Origin: Lentinula raphanica
Taxonomy: Eukaryota; Basidiomycota; Agaricomycetes; Agaricales; Omphalotaceae
Direction: 5' to 3'
NCBI GenBank assembly: GCA_027919835.1
Contig: JANVFP010000043.1
Span: 310,001 to 374,000, forward strand
Length of the DNA stretch: 64,000 nucleotides
In this document: piece by piece, positions 45,799 to 56,948 of the stretch
Layout: the number at the start of each line of letters is the position of its first letter
Numbering within the stretch: the stretch's first letter is position 1
Position numbers and translations under genes: made by a program
Notes under the pieces: model-generated
Databases searched by the model: none
What the model saw: the letters and a program-made list of their open reading frames with translations, nothing else
Told to the model about the DNA's origin: nothing

Positions 45799-46666
45799 CT
45801 CAGTTCCCAACTGTCAAAGCAGTTGCCCTTTCCAAGCTCGAGGATATTGGGCCAAGCAGATATCATGCTGTTCGCTTTGAACACACGCTGAAGCGCTTCC
45901 TTGTACAGTATCGTGATCCTTCCATTCCTATCAACCAGTTGGACGACTATGCTCGCTTTGTTGTCCTTCCATTTTCATCACTCCCCATTTGGCACAAAGT
46001 GAAGTTCATCAATCTGTCACTTTTTGGTTCAAAAACTCTCGACTACATTTGTACTCAGCCTTGCCACTTTGATGGTAATGGGAAGGTTGTACATCCTTCA
46101 CAATTTGCTACGGCGCTCTTGAGGCTGAAAGATGATTTGGGCAATTGGGTCAAAGGTGCGACTCAGTTCTGTATAGTATAGGCAACGATGATCATATATC
46201 ATTTTTCAGATACAAGAATTGGTCAGATATGGGCTGTGTTTTCAATCCCCAGTAACAGACTTAATACATTACTTCCTGCAATGTTCCTCTACCAACCCAC
46301 CTTGTCTATGTCAAGTGGTTCACAAAATTCCCTCGCAGTCCTGAAGCATTCTCTGGGCTGTACAGAGTGAAGCATAATGTGTTGGCTGATGGAAAAGTCA
46401 CAGCATCAATTCTCCCACTCAAGTCAATCATGCAAAGTGTGCACCTGTTTCCGAAGTGGGGAGGGACTGTACCTGCAGAATGGACAAGTGAATCTGTTCT
46501 AGACAAAGCTCCTTCATTTACTCTCAATGTATTTAAAGACAATCATTCATACTTCAATCTATCTTGAACAGTCAATTTAAAGTCATCATGTTGATATCGG
46601 CCATTCAACAAATTTTCAAGCAATCCATCATGTGATTTCTGGAATTTGTGTTTGCTTCAACCATCC

Positions 46667-47241
46667 ATGAACAAAGACCAAAAGCTGAAACAGCACTCTA
46701 AACCTTTGTCCCTAGTGCCTGCTTCGAGGTCAGCAGAGGAACAAGGCTCTACTGCCAAAAAACCTTGCTTGTCACCCAGTATCAAGTGCGTTGTTTCTCA
46801 ATATTCCTCCACCAATGTCTCACTTGGCCATTGAAGGACCAAAAATTCAAGCTCATTGAAAGCTCAAATAGATGATGACATGGCAAGCCTAATTGAGACT
46901 CAAGTGATGGATTTGGAAGAGAATATTGAAGTCTTGCCTTGTATGTACTTGCCATCTGAGCTCCATTCAATCATTTGATAATTTCTTCCTCAATACAAGT
47001 TGCCTTGTATGAAGCTTGCATCAAAAGTCTAGAAGCCAAAGTAGCCCAATATTGGGCCAGACTTGACAAGAATGAAACTACAATTGCATACATCTTGGAA
47101 CGTCGAAACATGTACCACACATTATCACAGAATTTGGACATCGAAGTCTCAGAACTGAAGGCAAGGATCATTACATTGGAGGCTGCCGCAAAGGAATGGG
47201 AAGCAAAGGCAAAAGAGGATGCGGAGAAAATACGGGACTAG
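46667..47241 (+). CDS. Small coiled-coil protein next to the Plavaka gene
   Basis: Three exons (46667-46785, 46837-46940, 47000-47241) with GT..AG introns of 51 and 59 bp join in one frame to 154 residues, starting MNKDQKLKQHSK. The N-terminal third is basic and Ser-rich. The middle is acidic (QIDDDMASLIETQVMDLEEN). The C-terminal 80 residues are a probable coiled coil (SLEAKVAQYWARLDKNET, LKARIITLEAAAKEWEAKAK). It starts 100 bp after the Plavaka transposase stop and on the same strand. It may be an accessory gene of that transposon or a host gene. No known family was recognised, but in-frame splicing across three exons argues it is, or recently was, functional. Confidence 0.65.
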
Positions 47242-48155
47242 AAATGTCGCAATTCCGAGTTAAGGCATTAGACTCAGGAAACAAGCCGCCTGCTCCAAAG
47301 AGCAATTGCAGCATTACCACTGTTGGATGTATAGGTACATACATTGTTCATAGCTGTATGAATTGCTGAACACCGTTCAACATCATATATCCTGGTAGTC
47401 AACTCACTTTTTCTGAATATAATGTGGTTTTGCAGAATTTTTATTTCGTTACACAACACATTGTTAGATTCTCATAATTTTCAATAAGTTGTGAATATCT
47501 CATTCCATTATACTACAAACTACTAGATTCCCATAATTTGCGGCAAGTTCATTCACAATAGGATGCCAGTTGAATATTCTGAATAAATTTTGAATATATA
47601 GCAGGATTATACAGTTTTTCAAAAAAAATCTTGTAATTTCCAAAACATTATTGGAGGACTGGTTTCCTGATGAATCATATCATGACAGTGTAGGTGGTAG
47701 GATTTGTATATCAGGTACAATATGTAGGAAGCTTCAGATGTCATGCACTCCGAGTGTGGCAAGCACACCTTTCTGCTCGATGGAATTTTTTCCAATTTGG
47801 GTGTGAAGGTTGTAGTCAGCTTTCAGCTTTCAGTACATGTATATACTATAAAATGGCTTTGCTTCAATGTTATTGATTTTTCAAATATTTGAATGTTAAT
47901 TCATAAAAGCTACCATTAGGTATAAGTATATAAAATGCTATCCTGTATGCTGTATGCTACATTGGTGTTATGGTAGACACACTCCTGTAGTTTGAGTCTT
48001 CACTACTTTGACTATGATGCACTACCAGACAATATAAGAATTACTACTATGCACCACAGCTTACTACATAGTATGCAATGTAAACTATTTTGTACTACTA
48101 AAAGGAAACTTGTCTACTGAGATATCAGAACTACCCCAACTAGTTAGACCTAAGG
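47242..48155. other. AT-rich non-coding DNA
   Basis: About 900 bp of AT-rich sequence with TAGTA/TACTA-type degenerate repeats at 47940-48120. No gene recognised. Confidence 0.45.
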
Positions 48156-48428
48156 TATCAGGAAAAATATTCTCATCTCTAGAGTCCCCAGAGATACCCC
48201 CCAATTCCTAGGCTGCCCAGAGATTTTTGTGAACTTTCAAAGATCATAAAACATCCTAGAGATCCTGAAAAATCCTGAAAGCATCTGAAAGCACCTGAAA
48301 GCAACTGAAAGCACCCAGAGAAATTTCAGAAGCCTCAAAGAACTCAGATACTCTAGGCTCTCTGAGACTACCTAGGAATTGGGGGGGTATCTCTGGGGAC
48401 TCTAGAGATGAGAATATTTTTTCTGATC
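48156..48428. mobile_element. Fold-back MITE G (CATCAGG family), ends slightly decayed
   Basis: About 273 bp, TATCAGGAAAAATATT at left and AATATTTTTTCTGAT at right, with arms almost identical to MITEs D and E (CCAGAGATACCCCCCAATTC). No clear target duplication, since the outermost bases have changed. It ends 355 bp before the NACHT gene start. Confidence 0.8.
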
Positions 48429-48498
48429 TAGGGATGAAGTTTTTCTTTTCTGATGTACTTGTATTTGATCAGAAAATTTTTATTACTGATGATATAGA

Positions 48499-48633
48499 AG
48501 TGATGGAGATTCTCTGATCGAATACAAAGTAAATATAGTGATATCAATTAATTTATTACAAAGTAAATATAGTTATATCAATGAATCAAATAATTATACT
48601 TACTTTGTATTTGATCAGAGAATCTCCATCACT
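48499..48633. repeat. Inverted repeat in the NACHT gene promoter
   Basis: 38-bp arms at 48499-48536 and 48596-48633 (AGTGATGGAGATTCTCTGAT and its complement, about two mismatches) surround a 59-bp AT-rich loop. Partial extra copies of the arm occur at 48467-48500 and 48645-48670. Confidence 0.75.
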
Positions 48634-48783
48634 TATCATATAAAAGTGATGAAGATCCTTCAATCAAATATAAGATAAGTATATTTACATTAGCTGATAG
48701 AAAAGGGAAATATATATAAAGGCCTCTGAATTTAAGACATTTCAGCTTTCTCTCATTCATAGACACCTATTAAAAAAGCATTA

Positions 48784-51700
48784 ATGACAGATCAAAGGTA
48801 AATAGTTCTTGTATTAAATATTACATTTCATAATATTAGTGTTTTATATTGTTTAAATCTCTTATAGTAATCAGTTCACACAAACTATTGTTTATATACT
48901 AATCTACTTCCTTGCAGAAATATTAGCATGTTCAATCAAGCACAGAATGTGAGCATTAGTGGAGGTAGATTTAATATAGCAGGCAAGGATATCAACTACT
49001 GTATGTCAAAAACAAACATTACTATTGTGAAATATCACCATCACACAATTTAGATTTATCTAGTGATGAAGAAAAAAAACTTCAAGACTGGCTTTGTGCT
49101 CCAGATTGTTCCACCAATTTCTCAGCAGCTTTGAACAAAAGGGTAGATGGAACAGGGCAATGGATCTTTGAAGATCCTACTTACCTTGAATGGAGAAAGA
49201 ATGGAAGTATTTTGTGGATTCAGGGCCAAGGTATTCACTTTGTAAACTTTAGCATAGAAGAACATGCTAAAATTTTCTGCAGCTGGTTCAGGCAAAACCT
49301 TTTTGATGTGAGATTTTGATTTTATGGTTTATAATATATACTGAAACTATTGTTGAATATTTGAATCTCTCAGTACCAGTATTATTGAAGGTCTTCAAGA
49401 GACAGCTGTTTCAACTCTACTTACAATTTATCACTACTTTGATACACGTGACAACACTGAAGCCAAGACAAGCTTTCAAGGATTGCTGTTATCTTTTCTT
49501 TCACAGTTGGGTGTTCAAAATCAAAAAATCCATCCTGAATTGAAAAACTTGCATGAAGCATCAAAGAGTGGTCTTTCTCATTTCAAACCTACCAATAAGA
49601 AACTTATGGATACTTTGATAAAGATATCCAGGGATTTAGTTCAAAAAGAGTATCAAGTTTACATGATAATTGATGCTCTAGATGAGTGCAAGGAAATGGA
49701 TAAAGTGTGGGAGTTTTGTGAACAGATATCCAAATTACATTCCATTGGCATTATAATTTCAAGTCGCAATTATCAACCCAAGTTCTCAACATATCCTGCC
49801 ATCTCTTTGTGGAAAAATAGTATGGTTGATGAAGATATTGCTATTTTCTTGAATGAGCAAGTATCATTCAAAAGTACAGCTTTGAATACTAAAGTTACAT
49901 CCACACTAATGGAAAAAGCAGATGGAGGGTGAGTGTTATTATTATTGTTTATTTATTTTACAGCTCAAGTTTGAGAATATAACAGATTTCGCTATATTGA
50001 TTGTCAACTTCAACTATTAAAAGGAAGTGCTAATGCAAAGAGAGTACACAAGGTACTAGCTGAGTTACCTTCAAGTCTGAAAGAGATCTATCTCAATGCC
50101 ATTGAGAAATGTAAAAATAGTTTTTATTCTGAAGAGGCACATCATCTCCTTCTATGGCTTCTATATTCTTTTGAGCCTCTTTATATGAGTCAGGTTGCAA
50201 TTATTCTTTCAATTGACCTAAATTCAAGAGAAATTGAATCTGATGCTGCAATGCTGATTGGATTGGAAGAGATTATTGATACTACTTTAGTTACTGTTGA
50301 CAACAAAAACATTGTTCAACTGTCACATGCATCTGTAAAGGAATTTTTATTAGAAAGCAAAACTAACCAGTTTATCAATATTAATGCACAACTGGCACAC
50401 AATATTATAGCTCAGATGTGTCTCATCTATCTTCTACATCAGAATGAATATGTAGATATATGGACAGACCCAAGCCATTTGTGGATAATGGATATCAAGA
50501 CATTTGAGCAGTATGCAACTCAGTATTGGGCAGAGCATAGTCAATATCTTGATAGAAAATCAATCTCAAATAAAGAATCAATAGTTGAAATGACTCAATT
50601 ATTTCTGAAAACAGCCTCCACAGCAATTATAACTTGGAGAAGAAATTTTCGAGCAAGGAATACAGTAACATATAGCATTGAAAATATATTTGCAGATTGT
50701 AATAATCTCCATGTTACTGCATGGTTTGGGCTAGAAGTAAGTGCTGAAAATTTATTGACTAATATAGATACAGGTATGTGATTTGAAATGTATTGAATAT
50801 TATATATAAGTATATTCTAAATAATCTAGCAGATATAAATGTAATATCAAGATATTCTGGGACAGCATTACAAACAGCAGCATTGAGAGGTCACAAGAAT
50901 ATTGTTGAACTTCTCCTTCAATCTGGTGCAAGTGTCAATACCCAGGGTGGTTGTTATCATACTGCAGTTCAAGCAGCAGCAGCTGGTGGTCACAAGGATA
51001 CTATTAAATTTCTCCTTCAGCAGGGTGCAGAGATCAATGTTCAGGGTGGGCATTATGGTGCTGCACTTCAAGCAGCAGCAGCAGTAGGCAACAAAGATAC
51101 TGTAGAGTTTCTGATTCAACAAGGTGCAGAGATCAATGCTCAGGGTAAAAATTATGGCACTGCACTTCAAGTGGCAGCAGCCAGGGGCCACAAACATGTT
51201 GTGAAATATTTGATACAACAAGGTGCAGAAATTGATGCTAATGGTGGATGTTATGGAACTCCACTTCAAGTGGCAGCAACCAGGGGACACAAAGATACTG
51301 TTGAATTTTTGATTCAACAGGGTGCAGCAATCAATGCCCAAGGTAGCTATTGTGGTACTGCACTTCAAGCAGCAGCAGCTGGAGGTCACAAAGATATTGT
51401 TGAATTTTTGATTCAACAGAATGCAGAGATCAATGTTCAGAGCAAGCGGTATGGAACTGCACTTCAAGCAGCAGTAGCTGGGGGCCACAAGGATACTGTA
51501 GCATTTCTGATTCAACAGAGTGCAAATATCAATACACAGAGTGGGCGTTATGGCACTGCACTTCAGGCAGCAGCACTCTGGGGCTACAAAGATATTGTAG
51601 AATTTCTGGTTCAACAGGGTGCAGAGATCAATGCTCAGGGTGGACATTATGGCAGTGCAATTCAAGCAGCAGCAGCCTGGGGCCATAGAGATATTGTGGA

Positions 51701-51836
51701 ATTTCTAGTTCAACAGGGAGCACAGATCAATATTCAAGGTGGGCATTATGGCACTGCACTTCAAGTGGCAGCAGCTGAAGGCCACAATGATACTGTGAAA
51801 TTCCTGATTCAACAGGGTGCAAAAATTAATCTTTAG
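48784..51836 (+). CDS. NACHT-ankyrin (NLR-like) protein
   Basis: STAND-type ATPase of the kind linked in fungi to non-self recognition. Seven exons (48784-48797, 48918-49000, 49054-49230, 49283-49307, 49374-49928, 49986-50773, 50830-51836) join in one frame to 882 residues. The N-terminus has the agaric prelude SMFNQAQNVSISGGRFNIAG, then WLCAPDCSTN and GTGQWIFEDP. Walker A is GQAGSGKT (about 90-97, split by an intron) and Walker B is MIIDALDEC (about 197-205). Further NACHT text is ISSRNY, EKADGGFRYIDCQLQLLKG and LSHASVKEFLLES. Residues 548-882 are about ten ankyrin repeats of 33 residues (GHKDTVEFLIQQGAEINAQG type). No N-terminal effector domain was recognised. Intact although surrounded by transposon DNA. 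Confidence 0.9.
50866..51833 (+). repeat. 99-bp ankyrin-coding tandem repeat
   Basis: About ten 99-bp units encode the ankyrin repeats, with strongly conserved cores such as TTGATTCAACA(G)GGTGCAGA. Positions most variable between units are those after the Gly of the loop (HYG, KNYG, CYG, SYCG, KRYG). The repeat also creates a spurious 272-codon open frame on the opposite strand. Confidence 0.85.
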
Positions 51837-51859
51837 AGCAGGTATTATTGCATTGCACT

Positions 51860-52771
51860 TTGTAACTATGTAAATATGATGTACATGATATTTTTAGCAC
51901 ACCTAGTACCCTTGAACACTTAGAACAATTTTTATTACTCAATATGTTCAGTACACTTGGTACTTATCACACCTAACATATTAAAACTTGGAACAGTAGT
52001 GATATGTATTATGTCTAACACAGTTGACAATAAATACTCAAAACAGTGTTATCAGTTACTATACTTAACACACTTAACAGTCAAACAGTTGGAACAATAT
52101 TACTTGATATACATAACACACTCATTGTTATACTATAACACACCTATAACAACGAGTTTTGGGCACTTATGGGCACTTATTTGATGTTTTTGAGTCAAAA
52201 TTCATTGATAGCACACTCAATAATTTTTGTGTGGGCTCTATATTGTGTCAGGATGTTGTCTAGATCATATTCCTCTAGATAGAATTCGGAGACCTTGAAA
52301 ATACAACCTGTGGGGCTAGCTATACTATAATCTTTTGTGATATAACACTGTTTTATGTAAGTGACAGTACATACACCTATGTTATGAAGTCAAACTGCTG
52401 CTGAGTCATGAAAAGAATCATCCTACAACCTATTCTATGCTAACTCTATGTGATACAGCCAAAAGATCTGTAATGGGGGTCATTGACTCTATGACATCTA
52501 TTGTTACATGTAAGTGTAGACATCTATGGTGTACATGAAACATGTACATGTGTATCACAGTGTCCAACTTTTATGATAGCTATCTGAATCATGTACAGAC
52601 TCTGCCAGTAGACTGTAGAAGTGCTTTCCTCATGAATTAGCATCAGTATACTTGCACTACATGGACAATATGCATTGGCATTTATATAAAACACTATTAT
52701 ATCACACAAGATCACAGTATAGCTAGCCACACAGGTTCTAATTTTACAAGTATGGCCAATGCTACTGCAAA
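51860..52771. repeat. Dispersed repeats, second copy of the fold-back family
   Basis: 51870-52000 matches 54620-54740 and, in reverse complement, 39650-39770. 52013-52250 matches the left arm of the 39-kb fold-back. 52250-52380 and 52655-52735 match its loop in opposite directions. No gene seen. Confidence 0.6.
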
Positions 52772-53929
52772 CTTAAACATGTTTAAAATAAAATATTTAT
52801 ATATGATTCTAGCTACACTACAAGATTTCTAACACTACAACTATTGAGCATTCTGTTCTATTTGTATTTCTGCCACTGTTTAACTACAACATGTTCTGTT
52901 TATATGAAGTTCCAATATCCAATGATAAATTTAACAGATTTGACAGAAATTAACAAATGCAACATGGACATCCTACATCAGCAATTTTGCTGTTCCATAA
53001 TCTACTATATAATAACCATAACAGTATAACCATCACAGACCTTCATACACTTATCATATACTGACCATAGTGTCAGTCTTCATACTTGAGATGTGAGCCA
53101 TTGCAAAGCATGGCATAAATGAGTTTGAATTGAGAACTGTTGACAGGACATAATACTGTTGAGCTCGGGAGACTCACATTGATGAAATGGCAGGATTTCA
53201 ACAACTGGCTCATCAGCCACTCCATCCAGTCTCTCTCCCACCATATTGTCTGTCACACTCACCATCGGTGCTTAAGGCTATCGTGTTACTTGGATCACTG
53301 CCATCAAAGATTTGGCTTGCATTGCCATTCTCTGTTTCGATAAGACTGATACTCTTGCAACTTACAAGCTTACCATTGACCAAAAACTATCAAAACCTAT
53401 GATCCCTTCAAAAATTTGTATCAGCTTCTTGACTTCAAGCCCTTCAAACCAGTCAACAAGCGTACTGAATCAGTCACAGAGAGAAGTCTGAATCTTCCAG
53501 CAAGTCAAAGTGTGTAACAAAGGTATAATTGGTATCATCATTGAATTGTGCTCTCACAACAAGGTGGAGGAGCTGGAAAACAAACTCTAGGCTGATGTCA
53601 AAGAATATGCTACACATAGTCTTCGTGCTCTTGCAGTTACACACAAAGAACTCAATAGTGGTGATCATGGGGCCGGGGGGAATGATTTCGAGCTCATTGG
53701 TCTTCTTGCTATCTTCGATCCTCCTCCTGACAATACCAAGCAGATCATCGACGTGCTTGCTCTCGACATCAAAGCCAAGACGGTTACAGGTGGCTAGCTC
53801 ACTATTGCTAAAGAAACTGGTCATTGTCTTGGACTTTGTGACCACATGTACCCTGCCAAGGTTCTCAAGTACGGACCTGCTCTCAATGGCAAACATGCTT
53901 CCCTTGCTGAAATGATTGTGAACGATCAC

Positions 53930-54460
53930 AGAATACTGTAAAGCTTTTGTAAAAAGTACCGATGAGCTTTTGAGGAACATTTGAAAAAACCTGCGATAAC
54001 TTGGAGGGGGCTCCGGAAATTGCTCCAGGGGGTGGTCATGCCTGTCACCACCAGTCACATGGGGCCTATATTTACTGTTTTGGGTAATTAATAATTATCC
54101 AGATATTAAATAAGCAGTACATTTTCAAAAAAAACCCAAAAATTCATCAAAAATCTAAAAATCCTAAAAAAGCCAGATTAGGTCAGATCAGGGTATGTAA
54201 GCAAATGACCTCATATGATCAAAAATGATGTAGGGTCAATATAAGTACTAAAATAGCCCAAAAAATTACTAAAAATGCAAAAAATATTTAGGGATGGTAT
54301 AGAGCCTATTGCAGGTCCAGGCACATCAAAATTACCAAAAAAAAAAGGAAAAATTGATCATGATATCATCTTGTAGCAAAAAAATCTCAAAAAAATCATA
54401 AAAATAATCAAAAAATGCAGGGGTGCCTCATTGACCCTGAAAACGCAAGATAAAAAAGAA
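53930..54460. repeat. Uninterrupted copy of the split repeat (empty pogo site)
   Basis: Same repeat as 33733-33929 plus 37112-37440. At 54117-54121 it reads AGTAC straight into ATTTTC, with no transposon, giving the pre-insertion target. Confidence 0.8.
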
Positions 54461-54479
54461 ATACGCGACAAGTGTGCAA

Positions 54480-54740
54480 AATTTTATCACTCTAAATCAT
54501 ACCAAATCCACTATATAGTCAGAATATATGATGTATATGCTAACTATAGCACCTCTAGCACCCTCAATCACTTAAAATAGCTTATATTACTCAAGAATCA
54601 CACCAAATTGACAACATTGAGTAAATATGATGTACATGATATTTTTTAGCACACCTAGTACCCTTGAACACTCAGAACAATTTTTGTTACTCAATATGTT
54701 CAGTACACTTGGTACTTATCACACCTAACATACTAAAACG
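54480..54740. repeat. Uninterrupted copy of the repeat hit by the hAT-like element
   Basis: In reverse complement this matches 39650-39766 followed directly by 41231-41340. The single target AATATGAT at about 54630-54640 shows the empty site. Confidence 0.75.
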
Positions 54741-55079
54741 GCTTACATATCAAGTATGAAGACTGACACTATGGTCAATATATGATAAGTGTATGAAGGT
54801 CTGTGATGGTTATACTGTTATGATTCTCATATAGTAGATTATGGAACAGCAAAATTGCTGATGTAGGATGCCCATGTTGCATTTGTTAATTTCTGTCAAA
54901 TCTGTCAAATTTTTCATTGGATATTGGAACTTCATATAAACAGAACATGTTGTAGTTAAACAGTGGCAGAAATACAAATAGAACAGAATGCTCAATAGTT
55001 GTAGTGTTAGAAATCTTGTAGTGTAGCTAGAATAATATATAAATATTCTATTTTAAACATGTTTAAGAATTTTTTTCTT

Positions 55080-55560
55080 TTTTGCTAATTTTAATGTGCC
55101 TGATCCTGCAATAGGATGTAGGTGTTGTGGAACAATACACTTTTATTTCAACAACCAGGATATCTGCACTGCACAGTTCTGGACATAGATGGCTCGGAAG
55201 ATGATTGTGGACAAGTGTGGCAACACCTCTCCAAGGATTGTCAACATCCAGATCAAGGCAATGGCGATTACGGATGTATGATGTAAAGCCCGGAGGAACT
55301 TTCATCGCAGATTCAGCTTGAAGTCTGGTCTCTTGAAGGAGGATGATGTCTGCAGAATCAAGGAGGGCAAGAAAGTCAGAAGAGAGAAAATTGAGCAAAT
55401 ACTGACTGTTAACATTCCATGACATCACTCTTAGAGGGGAAGGAGAGAGAAGAATGGCAGGGGAAGTATTAGTATTAGAGGAGGAAGGATTACATGATGA
55501 GTGATGTATATAGGAATTATAATGTTTGGATTGTACAGTGAAGTCGTCGGGTGAGCCCAA
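55080..55560 (-). pseudogene. LINE-type endonuclease fragment
   Basis: The minus strand encodes LRVMSWNVNSQYLLNFL, SADIILLQETRL and FTSYIRNRHCLDLD. This is the start of an endonuclease/exonuclease/phosphatase domain as found at the front of ORF2 in non-LTR retrotransposons. It is cut off near 55075, next to the 317-bp inverted-repeat element, before the catalytic Asp/His part and the reverse transcriptase. A truncated relic. Confidence 0.75.
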
Positions 55561-55651
55561 AAGTACTCCCTTCTGAACTAAACGTCATTTGTGGGAGTAA
55601 TGCCTGATAGATATATCAAATAGCTCAGGCAACTGCTCATGGTACAAATTT

Positions 55652-55905
55652 CATCAGCAAAATTTGTTTTGACAAATGTGCTTTGAGAGCCTCCAAAGAC
55701 ACCCCCCATTTTCTAGAGAAATAAAAGAGCTCTCCAAGACTTGAGGGGCTTTTAAAGACTTTGAAAGACTTTCAGAGATCCAAAAGAGCTCTCAGAGTAA
55801 CTAAAAGAAACCTAGAGACTCTAGGGATTTTGAGAGCAATCTTTAGTTCTCTAGGGAATGGGGGGTATCTTTGGAGACTCTCAAGCAGAAGTGAATTTCC
55901 TAATA
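55652..55905. mobile_element. Fold-back MITE I (CATCAGC family), decayed
   Basis: CATCAGCAAAATTTG at the left and GAATTTCCTAATA at the right, with inverted arms around AAAGACACCCCCCATT / AATGGGGGGTATCTTT. Target duplication not clear. Confidence 0.65.
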
Positions 55906-55964
55906 GGCTCCATATGTAAAGATTCAAACTGCTGTGATAAAAAAACAAGATGACATGAACAGGA

Positions 55965-56425
55965 TCATCCTGAAGGGAGGACCCAGTCTGAGTGGTGAAC
56001 TGAGCCAATGTGGGTAATGGCAGGAGCTGGAAATGGTCCAATTGAGCGAAGAGCTTCCTCCATCATGCAATTGCAGATATGATTGATGCCGAGGATGAGT
56101 GAAAGAGCGGGTGCCATGAGAATCACAGCCTGAGACAACCCAGGATCGAGCACAATTCTTGGTCTCTTATGAGGCCCATGCTCATCCTCGTCATAAGGGG
56201 GAGGAGAATGTGGGCCCAGCAGAAGCATGGGACTGTCAAAGATTCGGTCGATAAGAGCTTGACAGCAAGGGGCAGGTTGCGATGCAGCAGGCACAGATGT
56301 GAGGTATGGAGGAAATGGAGCCTAGTTTGCAGGCGCGGACAAGAAGTTTTGCCTCAAGGAGCCAGATCGAGGCTTTAGAATCTTGGAGCTCCTTTTCCAG
56401 GCTATGCAACCTGTGCTGAATGTCA
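55965..56425 (-). pseudogene. Possible LINE ORF1 or gene remnant
   Basis: Minus-strand pieces: a coiled-coil-like LHSLEKELQDSKASIWLLEA near 56400-56340 and, in another frame, PAASQPAPCCQALIDRIF with HGPHKRPRIVLDPG to about 55965. Order on the minus strand is this piece, MITE I, then the endonuclease fragment, which fits ORF1 before ORF2 of one LINE. This is inference; no diagnostic motif is present. Confidence 0.35.
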
Positions 56426-56426
56426 G

Positions 56427-56948
56427 TGTGAAGAACTGACATGCTGGGAATGAGTGCCAATAATCCAACTGGGCCAAAAGACCACAATACCAGGTCACTC
56501 TGGTATTGTTCCCAGCACTATATAAGTGGTTCAATTCCTGACAGTACATCCCCCTTCAAAACATCGAGCCCCCGAGATGCTTGGCACAGAGCTACACACC
56601 CGTGCAGTCAGGCAGATGGACTACGTTATCATCTGCCCCGTCAGCCATGTGATATCTGACCCCCAAAGCCACCACCAAGTGCCAACGACGACTGGTTGCT
56701 AAGGAAATGTACAGAACCAACTAATATAGCAGGCCCCCAAGTCAACATATGACCTGTGAGCCAAGTGGAAACAAGAGCCTCTTTTTTGCCCACAAAGAGG
56801 ATTGAACCATTGACCCTTGGACCTGGTATTCTGTGAAGAACTGACATGCTGGGAATGAGTGCCAATAATCCAACTGGGCCAAAAGACCACAATACCAGGT
56901 CACTCTGGTATTGTTCCCAGCACTATATAAGTGGTTCAATTCCTGACA
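56427..56948 (-). mobile_element. TRIM/SMART-like mini-retroelement with identical direct repeats
   Basis: Two identical copies of a 118-bp sequence lie at 56428-56545 and 56833-56950, 405 bp apart. Read on the minus strand each starts TGTCAGGAATTGAACCAC and ends CAGTTCTTCACA (TG..CA), with ACTTATATAGTGC as a TATA-like box. The unit nearest the expected 3' end is preceded by GAAGGGGGATG, a polypurine tract. The inside (about 290 bp) is non-coding. A 5-bp target duplication was not found, so the class is tentative. Confidence 0.55.

Larger units (their letters stand above)
41471..46567 (+). pseudogene. Plavaka-type transposase gene, interrupted by three insertions
   Basis: The coding text matches the basidiomycete Plavaka family in order: GIQTTLNICASLLND and GATIIPVILSSDKTQIT, then KYLVAPLKQAGLEGIV and RVHPILAS (41.5-42.03 kb). 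YIGNYPEQTFVT, VKPVQHPFWEDL and SITPDILHQLHQGVMKHL follow at 43.76-44.09 kb. INAYVCQLPPNHSIW, DFLYLAFYPIHSS and GTTDNYNTETTECLHINLAK follow at 44.32-45.05 kb. FPTVKAVALSKLEDIGPS, RFEHTLKRFLVQYRD and HLVYVKWFTKFPR to the end NVFKDNHSYFNLS follow at 45.80-46.57 kb. The inserts are an LTR element (42033-43758), MITE F (44091-44315) and a solo LTR (45054-45798). Removing each with one target duplication leaves the frame continuous, but the 5' part also has internal stops. The N-terminus is absent. Confidence 0.88.
52772..55067. mobile_element. 2.3-kb element with 317-bp terminal inverted repeats
   Basis: 52772-53088 and 54751-55067 are inverted copies of equal length (317 bp), starting CTTAAACATGTTTAAAATA-like and sharing GAACATGTTGTAGTTAAACA and GATGTAGGATG (reverse strand). 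A target duplication is not obvious. The inside carries a non-coding core (53.1-53.9 kb) and nested copies of two other dispersed repeats (53930-54460 and 54480-54740). Confidence 0.65.

Noticed and set aside
50868..51686. 272-codon minus-strand open frame with Cys-Cys-Cys-Leu-Lys-Cys repeats
   Set aside because: Antisense image of the 99-bp ankyrin repeat; the plus strand is the validated coding strand.
56520..56830. GGTTCAATTCC B-box-like sequences, possible tRNA or SINE promoter
   Set aside because: No matching A box; the motif lies at the end of the LTR-like direct repeat and is explained by that element.
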